Shown: one piece after another, positions 13,594 to 22,263 of the stretch
How the letters are laid out: each line of letters begins with the position of its first letter
Position numbering within the stretch: position 1 is the stretch's first letter
Assembly: GCF_019097845.1 (NCBI RefSeq)
Contig: NZ_JAHRGM010000026.1
Coordinates: forward strand, 1 to 39,454
Direction of reading: 5' to 3'
Length of the DNA: 39,454 nt
Source: Sphingobium sp. AS12
GTDB taxonomy: Bacteria; Pseudomonadota; Alphaproteobacteria; Sphingomonadales; Sphingomonadaceae
Notes under the pieces: generated by a model
Told to the model about the DNA's origin: nothing
Databases searched by the model: none
What the model saw: the letters and a program-made list of their open reading frames with translations, nothing else
Made by a program: the position numbers and the translations under genes

Positions 13594-16398
13594 ATGAACG
13601 CCACCCGTCGAACCAAAGCGATCCTGAGCCTGTCCAGCGCCATCGCAACGATTGCCCTGGCGCCGATGGCCCTGGCACAGAGCGATGCGGGGACTGCATC
13701 GCCAGCCACCGCTCTGCCGCAGGAGGAACCTGCCGCCGCCGACATCGTCGTCACCGGATTTCGCGCCAGCCTGAACAGCGCGCTGAACATCAAGCGCAAC
13801 GAGACCGCATCGGTCGACGCGATCAAGGCGGAAGATATTGCCGAATTCCCTGACCTGAATCTGGCCGAATCGCTCCAGCGTATTCCCGGCGTCGCCATCA
13901 GCCGCGTGAACGGCGAAGGCCGCAACGTCACGGTGCGCGGCCTTGGCCCGGAATATACCCGCGTGCGCATCAACGGCATGGAAGCGATCGGCACGACCGG
14001 CGGCACCGACAATTCGGGCGGCGTCAATCGTGGTCGTGGCTTCGACTTCAACATTTTCTCGTCCGACCTGTTCAGCAACCTGTCAGTGCGCAAGACCGCG
14101 ACGGCCGATGTGGAAGAAGGCTCGCTGGGCGGCGTCGTGGACCTGCAAACCGCACGTCCGCTTGATTACAAGAAGCCTACCGCCGTCCTGTCGGCGGCGG
14201 CCAGCTACAACGACCTGAGCGGCAAGACGACCCCGCGCCTGTCGGGACTGGTCGCGACCCAGACCGACGATGGCCGCTTCGGCGTGCTGCTGTCGGTCGC
14301 CTATGAAGAGCGCAAGATCGTCGAGGAAGGCGCGAACATCACCCGCTGGACCTATGGCGGGTTCAACGGCGGGTTTGCCCCGACATCGACCCTGCCCGGC
14401 AAGACAATCGCGCAGATCAACGACGCCAATCCCGGCACCGCCCTGTTCCATCCGCGTATTCCCGGCCTTGTCAGCTACGACATCGCGCAGAAGCGTCTGG
14501 GCGCGGCGGCATCTGTCCAGTTCAAGCCGACCGACCGCACCACCATTTCAATCGACAGCCTTTTTTCGCGGCTGGATGGCACCCGCAAGGAAGCCCAGCT
14601 CCAGGCGATCAGCTTCAGCCGGTCGGGCAGTGGCAAGCCACAGACAGTCATCCGCGACGGTACGGTCGATGGCGACAACAACATCATCACCGGTACGTTC
14701 GACAATGTCGATATGCGCTCGCAAGCCCGCTACGACGTGCTCAAGACCGAATTTTATCAGGTCAACGGATCGATCGACCAGCAACTGGGCGACCGGGTGA
14801 AGATCAACATCATGGGCGGCCACGCCAAGTCGGAGTTCAAAAACCCGATCCAGACCACGGTGACGATCGACGCAGTCAATACCGGCAATTTCCAATATGA
14901 TTTCACCAGCCGTTTCCCGACCATCGCGCCGGGCGTGGATGTCGCCAATCCAGCGACCTGGAGCTTTGTCAACGGCACGTCGGAAGTGCGCATCCGGCCG
15001 CAGACAGTCGACAATGCCTTCACCACGGCCAAGGGCTTTGTCGAATGGGAAGCCAATGACATGGTGACCCTGAAAGCGGGTGCCGACTGGCGGAAGTTTG
15101 AATATGATTCGACCGAGCGTCGCCGCCTGTCGGGCGAAACGGTGGTCGCGCCGCTGACCGCTGCCGAACTGGCGAGCATGACCACCCTGTTCGACGGGTT
15201 CGGCAAGGGGCTGAACATCCCCACCGGCACGCCGACCGCATGGATCATTCCCAATCTGGCTGCCTTCATCAGTCAGGGCAATATTTACGGCAATCCGATC
15301 TATGCCACTGGCGGGGTCGAGAATGCGACCGCGCGCGGTTCCTATGTCACCGTGAAGGAAGAAGATCTCGGCATCTGGGGCATGACCCAGTTCAACCTGG
15401 CAAATGCGGGCCTGCCGATCCGCGGCGACCTGGGCATACGCTATGTCAAGACCGACCAGTTTTCGACCGGCTATGCCAGCCGGGGCACGGCAACCAATCT
15501 GGTAAGCGCGGATCGCACCTACAAGCGCTGGCTGCCCTCGATCAACCTAGTCGGCAATATCACCGACGACCTGCAGGTCCGCTTCGCGGCTGCCAAGACG
15601 CTGGCGCGCGCGGGCATCTCGTCGCTGACGCCCGGTGGCAACCTCAACGTGTCGGGTGGCAATCGCAGCTTCTCGTCCGGCAACCCCGATCTCAAGCCGA
15701 CCTCATCGAAGAATCTCGACGTGTCGATCGAATGGTATCCGACGCAAGGGGCGATCTATGCGCTGGCCGCCTTCCGCAAGGATATCGGCACCTTTGTCCA
15801 GACGCTGAGCGTGGGTGTGCCCTATGCCAGCCTGGGCCTGCCCAATTCGCTGCTCGACGGCACCACCGCATCGCCCACCGACGTGTTCATCGTCAGCCAG
15901 CCGGTCAATTCTTCGGGCGGCATCCTGAAAGGGTTTGAAGTCAATATCCAGCAGCCCTTCAGCTTCCTGCCAGGTATCCTGTCCAATTTCGGCGTGCTGG
16001 CCAACTATACGTTCGTGAAGTCCGACATTGAGTATCTGACCGCCGCCAATGGCAGCACGTCGGTGACCGCGCCACTGGTCGGCCTGTCCCGGCACGCCGC
16101 CAACGCGACCCTCTATTATGAAACCAAGAAGTTCCAGATCCGCGGGTCTGTGGCCTATCGGTCGAAATATCTGACCGCCGTGCCGGGGACGGAGGGCAAC
16201 GCCTATAATGGCACCAACCGCACCATCAACGTCGATGCGCAAGCCAGCTACAACATCACGGAAAAGATGAAGCTGAGCATCGAGGCGATCAACCTGACCG
16301 ACACCAAGAACGACCAGTTTGTGGATGAAACCAATCGTCTGAACGTGTTGACCCACAGCGGTCGCCAGTTCAACTTCGGTATGCGCTACGCCTTCTAA
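13594..16398 (+). CDS. TonB-dependent outer-membrane receptor (Caulobacter/Xanthomonas oligosaccharide type)
   Basis: Outer-membrane active transporter of 934 residues. It has a Sec signal peptide (about 1-28, ending LALAQ), a TonB box region around DIVVTGFRASL (50-60), a plug domain with FPDLNLAESLQRIPGV, RGLGPEYTRVRINGMEA and GSLGGVVDLQT, and a beta-barrel ending in Phe after MRYAF, the usual outer-membrane sorting signal. The plug form (IKAEDIAEFPDLN) is that of the large receptor group often found in carbohydrate loci of Caulobacterales, Xanthomonadales and sphingomonads. Start ATG 13594 follows GGGGAG. Its position beside the aldarate genes suggests uptake of an acidic saccharide. It ends in a strong terminator. 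Confidence 0.9.
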   Translation: MNATRRTKAILSLSSAIATIALAPMALAQSDAGTASPATALPQEEPAAADIVVTGFRASLNSALNIKRNETASVDAIKAEDIAEFPDLNLAESLQRIPGVAISRVNGEGRNVTVRGLGPEYTRVRINGMEAIGTTGGTDNSGGVNRGRGFDFNIFSSDLFSNLSVRKTATADVEEGSLGGVVDLQTARPLDYKKPTAVLSAAASYNDLSGKTTPRLSGLVATQTDDGRFGVLLSVAYEERKIVEEGANITRWTYGGFNGGFAPTSTLPGKTIAQINDANPGTALFHPRIPGLVSYDIAQKRLGAAASVQFKPTDRTTISIDSLFSRLDGTRKEAQLQAISFSRSGSGKPQTVIRDGTVDGDNNIITGTFDNVDMRSQARYDVLKTEFYQVNGSIDQQLGDRVKINIMGGHAKSEFKNPIQTTVTIDAVNTGNFQYDFTSRFPTIAPGVDVANPATWSFVNGTSEVRIRPQTVDNAFTTAKGFVEWEANDMVTLKAGADWRKFEYDSTERRRLSGETVVAPLTAAELASMTTLFDGFGKGLNIPTGTPTAWIIPNLAAFISQGNIYGNPIYATGGVENATARGSYVTVKEEDLGIWGMTQFNLANAGLPIRGDLGIRYVKTDQFSTGYASRGTATNLVSADRTYKRWLPSINLVGNITDDLQVRFAAAKTLARAGISSLTPGGNLNVSGGNRSFSSGNPDLKPTSSKNLDVSIEWYPTQGAIYALAAFRKDIGTFVQTLSVGVPYASLGLPNSLLDGTTASPTDVFIVSQPVNSSGGILKGFEVNIQQPFSFLPGILSNFGVLANYTFVKSDIEYLTAANGSTSVTAPLVGLSRHAANATLYYETKKFQIRGSVAYRSKYLTAVPGTEGNAYNGTNRTINVDAQASYNITEKMKLSIEAINLTDTKNDQFVDETNRLNVLTHSGRQFNFGMRYAF

Positions 16399-16427
16399 CC
16401 CGCCCTTCCTGAAAGCGGAGCGCCCTG

Positions 16428-16465
16428 ATGGCCAGTTGCCCTGCACGGCAACTGGCCATTTTTTA
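16428..16465 (+). terminator. Rho-independent terminator after TonB receptor 1
   Basis: A perfect 13-bp hairpin, arms 16428-16440 and 16447-16459 (ATGGCCAGTTGCC and its complement), with a 6-base loop and a run of six T at 16459-16464. It sits 30 bp after the receptor stop codon and just before the convergent second receptor, which ends at 16474. Confidence 0.95.
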
Positions 16466-16473
16466 ATGGCGCG

Positions 16474-18867
16474 TCAGAAGCTCTTCTTCGCGGTGAGCGA
16501 CCATTCGCGCGGCCGTCCGACCACACCGGTCACGACGCCAAAGCTGCCGACATTCTCCGCCTTGCCCGCATAATAATAGCTGTCGAGCAGGTTGGTGACG
16601 CCAAGGCTGAGCGACCAGTCCTTGTCCGGTCCCTGATAGGTCAGGCGCGCATTGACCAGATGGGGCGCGTTGATCTGGTTGAACGGGTTGTTGATGGCGT
16701 TGTAAAAATAGTTGGAACGCCAGGACCAGTCGATCCGCGGGGTCAGCGTGCCAGACCCACCCAGATCCGCTTCATATTGGATACCCGCCGACAGCTGCCA
16801 TTTGCTGATGAAGGGCGCGATCATGTCCTTGGTCACCAGCGTCGCGGGGTTGGTGATCTTCCTATAGTCAAAGTCCAGATAACCGGCCGATGCGTCGATC
16901 GACAGGCCGTCGGTGGGATGGAGCGAGGCTTCCAGTTCCCAGCCGAACACGCGGGCGTCGCCCGCGTTGGACGGCACCGAGCAAGAGAATACCACGCTTT
17001 CCGGGCACTGATAGCGGACGAGCTGCATATCCTTGTAATCATTCAGGAACACAGCGCCGTTCAGGCGCACCATCCGGTCCATCAGATCGGCCTTGAATCC
17101 GGCTTCATAGGTGGTCAGCTTTTCCGGGCCGAATGTCTGCACCTGATCGGGCGCAGACGGGCGCGGATTGATGCCGCCGCCCTTGAAGCCGGTGGACACC
17201 TGTGCATAGGTCATCAACTGGTCGCTCCAGCGATAATTGACGCCCAGACGGTAATCGAGGCGGCTGCCCTTGAACGTGCCCGACAGGCCGTCCAGCCCCG
17301 CGAGAAGGAAATTGGGGGTGAAGAAAGCGCCGCTAGGCAGGGTGCCGTCAACATTTCGACGTGAATAGTCATAGGTTTTCTTGTCGTCGGTGTAGCGCAG
17401 GCCCGCAATCACGTTGAACGCATCACTGACATGGAATTCAGCATGGGCGAAGGCCGATGCGCTGCGATTTTTGACGACGTCGTCGACCAGGAAATCGAAC
17501 AACAGCGTGGGGATGGCGCTGCGGCCGGTCAGCAGATCGGTCGCCTTGTAATAGAAGCCGCCAACGGTCAGGTCGACCACATCGTCGAAATTGGCGCTCA
17601 GGCGCAATTCCTGCGTGAATTGTTCATGGCCATAGTTGAACTGTTGCAACAGGATGGTGAGCGGCGCACCGTCGGCGTCGATCGCGCTGGTGCCGTCCGC
17701 CTTGCGATAGCCGGTGATCGACTTAAGCTTGAGCATGTCGGACAGGTCATAATCGATCGTTCCGGCAATGCCCCAGCTCTTCACAGAACTGGTCGGGTTG
17801 GCCGAAAAACCGCCGGGGGCAACCTGGGTCGGGATGCCGAACACCGTCGTAAAATTGCCGCCCGCGGCATAAGTGGCATAGGAGGTGTAGCTTTTGGACG
17901 CGGTGATGAAGCGGCTGTCAAACGGGATACCGGCGGTCGGATCCCCCGGCACATAACTGCGCACCCCAGGGTTGTTGGCGTAGAGCAATTTGGTCGCGAC
18001 CGCTTCGCTATTATCCTTGGACACGTCGGCGACGATGTTGATTTCCAGCGGAGATCCGGCAGGCGCGTAACGCAGTGCGGCGCGCAGGGCCATGACGTCG
18101 ATGCCGCCTTCGGTGCCTATCTGGCATCCCTTTTCATTGGTGCCGGTGGGCGCAATGCCCGATGCGGGATTGACGCAGCCATAGTCGAGCAGTTTCATAT
18201 AGCCATCGACATTTTTCGACACGCCCGACACGCGCAGGAACAGGCTTTCGGTCAGCGGAATATTGGCGCTGCCGCGCAGTTCCAGCTTGTCATAGCTGCC
18301 ATAGGTCGCCTCGATAAAGCCGCCCGCCGTCGCATCCGGCTTCTTGCTGAACAGCTTGACCGCGCCGCCGACGCTGTTCTTGCCCGCCAGCGTTCCCTGC
18401 GGCCCGCGCAGCACCTCGACCCGCTCCAGATCGGTCAGGTCCATCACCGCGCCATAGGTGGTGCCATAATAGATATCGTCGATATAGATGCCCACGCCCG
18501 GCTCCAGCGCAAAGCTGGAATCGAGCTGGCCCACGCCACGGATGAAGGCCGCGACCGAATTGCCCTGAAGGCTGGTCGCCGGGGCCAACGCCACGTTTGG
18601 GGCGAACTGGCCAAGATCGGTGACGCTGGTCTGGCTGCGCGCGGCTAGCGTTTCGCTCGACACAGCGGTGATCGCGATGGGCGTGTCCTGCAAATTCTGC
18701 GCGCGGAACTGGGCGGTGACGATGATGTCGGCGGGCTGGCCGGACTGATCGGCGGCCTGCGCAGGCGCGGTTGCGTCCTGTGCCAGGGCGGGCGTCGCGA
18801 TCATCGCCGCCACCAGTGCCAGGCCGGCGGTGCTGCTGCTAAATGCGGTTTTCCAGATATGTGTCAT
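16474..18867 (-). CDS. TonB-dependent outer-membrane receptor (sphingomonad aromatic-locus type)
   Basis: 797 residues. Signal peptide about 1-30 (ends near TPALAQ), then a plug with DIIVTAQFRAQNLQDTPIAITAV, the segment AAFIRGVG, and EVLRGPQGTLAGKNSVGGAV, then a barrel ending in Phe (TAKKSF). This plug type is common in sphingomonad receptors near aromatic catabolic genes. The start at 18867 is fixed by a strong GGGAGGAA at 18872-18879; an upstream in-frame start at 18927 lacks a signal peptide at its N-terminus. It has its own promoter with an operator-like palindrome at 19067-19078, just after the lignostilbene-dioxygenase-like gene. Uptake of a lignin-derived aromatic is an inference from context. 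Confidence 0.9.
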   Translation of the reverse strand: MTHIWKTAFSSSTAGLALVAAMIATPALAQDATAPAQAADQSGQPADIIVTAQFRAQNLQDTPIAITAVSSETLAARSQTSVTDLGQFAPNVALAPATSLQGNSVAAFIRGVGQLDSSFALEPGVGIYIDDIYYGTTYGAVMDLTDLERVEVLRGPQGTLAGKNSVGGAVKLFSKKPDATAGGFIEATYGSYDKLELRGSANIPLTESLFLRVSGVSKNVDGYMKLLDYGCVNPASGIAPTGTNEKGCQIGTEGGIDVMALRAALRYAPAGSPLEINIVADVSKDNSEAVATKLLYANNPGVRSYVPGDPTAGIPFDSRFITASKSYTSYATYAAGGNFTTVFGIPTQVAPGGFSANPTSSVKSWGIAGTIDYDLSDMLKLKSITGYRKADGTSAIDADGAPLTILLQQFNYGHEQFTQELRLSANFDDVVDLTVGGFYYKATDLLTGRSAIPTLLFDFLVDDVVKNRSASAFAHAEFHVSDAFNVIAGLRYTDDKKTYDYSRRNVDGTLPSGAFFTPNFLLAGLDGLSGTFKGSRLDYRLGVNYRWSDQLMTYAQVSTGFKGGGINPRPSAPDQVQTFGPEKLTTYEAGFKADLMDRMVRLNGAVFLNDYKDMQLVRYQCPESVVFSCSVPSNAGDARVFGWELEASLHPTDGLSIDASAGYLDFDYRKITNPATLVTKDMIAPFISKWQLSAGIQYEADLGGSGTLTPRIDWSWRSNYFYNAINNPFNQINAPHLVNARLTYQGPDKDWSLSLGVTNLLDSYYYAGKAENVGSFGVVTGVVGRPREWSLTAKKSF

Positions 18868-19060
18868 ATTTTTCCTCCCTATTGTCAGCCCGGAGGGCGC
18901 GGGGAGGACGACACTGGACCGCCCCAAGGGCGATACCGGTCCGGCGACGTTTATGCGCCTGCCTTTGCTGCCATCCTCTGATCCTGCTCGTCAGGCTGTT
19001 CTGCATTGCCAGTATTTTTTGGAGGGGGATGGGACCGTTACGGCCCCGACCCTCTCCAAC

Positions 19061-19089
19061 ATTAGATAACGATCGTTACTATTTGTCAA
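19061..19089 (-). promoter_or_regulatory. Sigma70-type promoter with operator palindrome, upstream of TonB receptor 2
   Basis: Read on the minus strand: TTGACA at 19089-19084 (perfect -35), a 17-bp spacer, and TCTAAT at 19066-19061 (five of six consensus bases). The spacer contains the perfect 12-bp palindrome TAACGATCGTTA at 19067-19078. The -35 box overlaps the TGA stop codon of the upstream dioxygenase gene (19088-19086). A repressor on the palindrome would block RNA polymerase. Confidence 0.8.
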
Positions 19090-20546
19090 GCAGCGTCCGC
19101 AAGCTGCCTGGCCGACACCCAGGCACCATGGACCTGCGCCCGCATCGGCAATGGCATCGGTACACGAGCGATCGGCCCGGCAGCGATCGCGCCTGCCTCG
19201 ACAACCCAGAGTTCCGACTTGAAGTCCGCCTCGCCAGCCTGCCTGTCGACGACCATCAGCAGCCAGCCATCATGCCCTTCCTGCACGGATGGCACATGGG
19301 CCGGTTCGCTGATTGCCATGCCCGGCTCCAGCCCCATCATGTCGATGCGACCATTGCCCGGCTCGATCCGAAGCAAGGCATTGAACGCGACGCCGACCGG
19401 GCCGCCCGGCAGCGGCGGGCCGCCCTGCGGGTTCATCGACAGATACCAGGCTGCCCGATAGGGCCGCCCCTGATCTGCATCGCGCAGGCGCGGCATGTCG
19501 CCGGGTGGCCCGACCACACGCTCCTCGAACGTCTCACCCTCCTTCGACAGGTCGAAGGTCCAGCGCGTCAGTCCGCCCTGAATGTCACGCTGGTCGCGGT
19601 GGATGCCGCCAGCTTCCCGCATGAAGCCGAACGCATTGGTGTCCGACAGGCAAAGGTCCAGATGGACGAAGCCATCCTCTTCATAAGCGTTGAGCAAGTG
19701 GAAAGCGGACACGCCCTTGCGCCCCTTGAACCAGCGCATCTCCTCCACCTTGCCATAGCGCGGCATGATACCGACCCAGCTTTCCAGATCCTGCTGGTGC
19801 GCCCAGTGCGCCTTGCCAGCTTTCAGCCGGTCGAGATCGGCTGTGGTCGGGAAGATCGGGAAAATCGCGTACTTTTGGGTGATCGCGAAATCATGGATGG
19901 TCGAGCAATAGGGTTGGTCGAACCATTGTTCGGAGATCAATTTGCCGTCGCGATCCGCGATCGCATAGGAAATCTTGGTCGAACATAATCCGTCGGCCTC
20001 ATAGCCGAAGAAGAACATCTCGCCCGTTTCCGGATCGACGCGCGGATGGGCGGTAAAGGTTTGCGACCGGAGCGCGCCATAATAGTCCCAGCGCCCCAGC
20101 GTCTCCAGCGTGTTGGGATCGACCTGATAGCCCAGCCCATCTTCCTTGGTCATGAACAGCCGCCCGCCGTGCCAGACCGGTGTGGTATTGGCGACGGTGC
20201 GGTCCCGTCCGGCGACGCTGGCGTCGTCGGTGAAAGGGTTGCGATACTGGCCGAACAGGGCGCGCCGCGCATCCTTTTCCAGCTGATAGCGCTCGGTTTC
20301 GACATAGCGGATCGCATAATCGACCTTGCCGTCATGGATCGCGAATTTCGCGACCATGCCGTCGCCCGACAGCACGATATCATCGTCGAACATCGGCGGA
20401 TGGGCAGGGTCGGGCACGGCGCGAAAGAAAGCGCCGTCAATCTCGGCAGGGATTGTGCCGATCACGTCCAGATTGCGCGCGGACCATTCAATGCCCACCG
20501 GTGTGTTCAACCCGACGAAATGGATGGTCTGGGGATAGCTTGGCAT
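19086..20546 (-). CDS. Carotenoid-cleavage-type dioxygenase, lignostilbene dioxygenase-like
   Basis: Non-haem Fe(II) enzyme that cleaves the central double bond of 4-hydroxystilbenes to two aromatic aldehydes such as vanillin. It is 486 residues, the size of lignostilbene dioxygenases (LSD) and isoeugenol monooxygenase. The four iron ligands are His167 (FTAHPRVD), His218 (TIHDFAIT), His283 (SAFHLLNAYE) and His473 (VHGAW). Compared with LSD as I recall it, the substrate-phenol residues Tyr101 (GQYRNPFTDD) and Lys134 (MTKEDG) are kept, but the position of Phe59 is Leu59. That suggests a changed ring pocket. A stilbene or isoeugenol-type substrate is inferred. It has its own operator-bearing promoter. 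Confidence 0.85.
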   Translation of the reverse strand: MPSYPQTIHFVGLNTPVGIEWSARNLDVIGTIPAEIDGAFFRAVPDPAHPPMFDDDIVLSGDGMVAKFAIHDGKVDYAIRYVETERYQLEKDARRALFGQYRNPFTDDASVAGRDRTVANTTPVWHGGRLFMTKEDGLGYQVDPNTLETLGRWDYYGALRSQTFTAHPRVDPETGEMFFFGYEADGLCSTKISYAIADRDGKLISEQWFDQPYCSTIHDFAITQKYAIFPIFPTTADLDRLKAGKAHWAHQQDLESWVGIMPRYGKVEEMRWFKGRKGVSAFHLLNAYEEDGFVHLDLCLSDTNAFGFMREAGGIHRDQRDIQGGLTRWTFDLSKEGETFEERVVGPPGDMPRLRDADQGRPYRAAWYLSMNPQGGPPLPGGPVGVAFNALLRIEPGNGRIDMMGLEPGMAISEPAHVPSVQEGHDGWLLMVVDRQAGEADFKSELWVVEAGAIAAGPIARVPMPLPMRAQVHGAWVSARQLADAA

Positions 20547-20575
20547 CGCCCTTGGTTCCTTATTCTCTCCTGAGC

Positions 20576-20606
20576 CTTATACTAACATTCGTTACTATTA
20601 TTGCAA
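20576..20606 (-). promoter_or_regulatory. Promoter with operator-like element, upstream of the dioxygenase
   Basis: On the minus strand a TTGCAA (20606-20601) is followed after 18-19 bp by GTATAA/TATAAG (20582-20576). The spacer holds TAACGAATGTTA (minus-strand reading of 20583-20594). The first half-site and the outer GTTA are shared with the palindrome at 19067. The -10 position is uncertain by a base or two. It lies 30-60 bp before the start codon at 20546. Confidence 0.65.
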
Positions 20607-20632
20607 GCACAGAATGTATGCCGGGGCAACCT

Positions 20633-22255
20633 TTATGCCGCCTGCTGCGTGTTGCGGCGCAGGCTCTTGAGGACATGATCCGCGCCCTTGTCGCCGATCA
20701 TGATCGCGGTCGCATTGGTATTGCCGGCGGGCAGCGATGGCATCACCGACGCATCGGCCACCCACAGCCCGTCCACGCCGATGACGCGCAGGTCGGCATC
20801 GACCACTGCGGCGGGATCGTCGCGATGCCCGATCCGTGCGGTTCCGACCGGATGATAGAGCGGGATCGACGCCATCTTCACATAGTCGCGCAATTGCGCC
20901 GCATCGGTCAGCGCCGCGCCGGGCCGCAGCTCGGTTTTCACATGGGCGGCGATGGATGACTGGCGGAGGATATCGCGGGCGATGCCGATGCCTTCGACGA
21001 TCTGCTCTATGTCCAGCTCACTGTCGAGTTGCCGGTGCGCGATCACCGGCGGCGCGAGCGGATCGGCCGACCGCAGCGTGATCCGCCCGCGATGGCTGGG
21101 CCGCATCAACCCGACCAGCGTGGAAACGGACGGATTTTTCCGCAGCATCAACCGGCCACGCTCGTCAAAGTCGAAGGCGAAGGCGGCAAAGCTGATCTGA
21201 AGATTCGGCGCGGGCAGACCGGCCCGGCTTTTGACAAACGCCTGCGCATGACCGATCGCGGTGGTCAGCGCGCCGCGTTTCGCCAGAGCATAGCGCAGCA
21301 CCTGCCAAGCCCCGCGCAACCCCTGCGCATCGCTGTTCAGCGTCGCGCCGTCGACTTCGTTGACGACATGGGTGCCGACATGATCCTGTAAATTGCGGCC
21401 GACGCCCGGCAGGTCGCGCACAACCTCTATGCCCATATCCGCCAGATGATCGGCCGGGCCGATACCCGACAGCATCAGCAGGCGCGGCGTATTCATCGCC
21501 CCTGCCGACAGCACCACGCCATGGCGCGCGCGCAATGTCTTTTCGACGCCGTCCTGACGATAGACGATCCCGACGGCGCGCTTGTCCTCGATCAGCAGCC
21601 GCAGCAATTGCGCTTCCAGCAGGATCGTCGGTGCCTTGCCCCCGCGCCTTTCGTGCAGATAGCCGCGCGCCGCCGAACAGCGGGTGCCATTGCGTTGCGA
21701 CACCTGCACATAATCGACGCCCTCGGCCGTTTCGCCATTCAGGTCTGTCGAACGCGCGATGCCTGCCTGTTGCGCGGCCGCGACCCACTGATCGGTGATC
21801 GGGTAGCGCGCCCGTCCTTCCGACACGGCGATCGGCCCGCCAGTCCCGCGCCAGGCATCAGCCCCACGCTCATTATCTTCCATCCGCCGGAAATAGGGCA
21901 GCACCGACGCATAATCCCAACCGTCCGCGCCCATCGCCGCCCACTGGTCATAATCCCAGCGATGGCCGCGAATGAACATCATGCCGTTGAGCGCAGATCC
22001 CCCGCCCAGCAGCTTGCCCGCGGGCCAGATATCGGCCCGCCCGCCCAGCGACGGGTCGGGTTCGACCTGATAGCACCAGTCAAAATCCGGGTTCTGCACG
22101 ATCGCGCTGGTCAGTGCAGGCACGCGCGAACGCATATGCCGGTCGGTCTTGCCCGCTTCGATCAGGGTGACGGCCAGCCCGGCCTCGGCCAGCCGCCCGG
22201 TCATCGCAGCCCCGGCCGATCCGCCGCCCACGACGATGATGTCGGTCATTTCCAT
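20633..22255 (-). CDS. GMC-family FAD oxidoreductase (alcohol dehydrogenase)
   Basis: Glucose-methanol-choline family flavoenzyme, 540 residues. FAD-binding Rossmann motif VVGGGSAGAAM at about 8-18, the second signature LLGGGSALNGMMFIRG near 83-98, and the FAD-attachment signature GAMNTPRLLMLSGIGP near 255-270. The catalytic base is His468 (PLYHPVGTARIG), with Asn512/Asn514 as the second active-site residue (NTNATAIMIG). It looks most like choline-dehydrogenase-type members; sphingomonad phenylcoumaran degradation uses GMC alcohol dehydrogenases, so an aryl-propanoid alcohol is a plausible substrate. The start at 22255 is eight bases after the stop of the PQQ dehydrogenase gene, whose stop region supplies an AGGA; an alternative ATG is two codons in. 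Confidence 0.87.
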   Translation of the reverse strand: MEMTDIIVVGGGSAGAAMTGRLAEAGLAVTLIEAGKTDRHMRSRVPALTSAIVQNPDFDWCYQVEPDPSLGGRADIWPAGKLLGGGSALNGMMFIRGHRWDYDQWAAMGADGWDYASVLPYFRRMEDNERGADAWRGTGGPIAVSEGRARYPITDQWVAAAQQAGIARSTDLNGETAEGVDYVQVSQRNGTRCSAARGYLHERRGGKAPTILLEAQLLRLLIEDKRAVGIVYRQDGVEKTLRARHGVVLSAGAMNTPRLLMLSGIGPADHLADMGIEVVRDLPGVGRNLQDHVGTHVVNEVDGATLNSDAQGLRGAWQVLRYALAKRGALTTAIGHAQAFVKSRAGLPAPNLQISFAAFAFDFDERGRLMLRKNPSVSTLVGLMRPSHRGRITLRSADPLAPPVIAHRQLDSELDIEQIVEGIGIARDILRQSSIAAHVKTELRPGAALTDAAQLRDYVKMASIPLYHPVGTARIGHRDDPAAVVDADLRVIGVDGLWVADASVMPSLPAGNTNATAIMIGDKGADHVLKSLRRNTQQAA

Positions 22256-22263
22256 GGATGATC

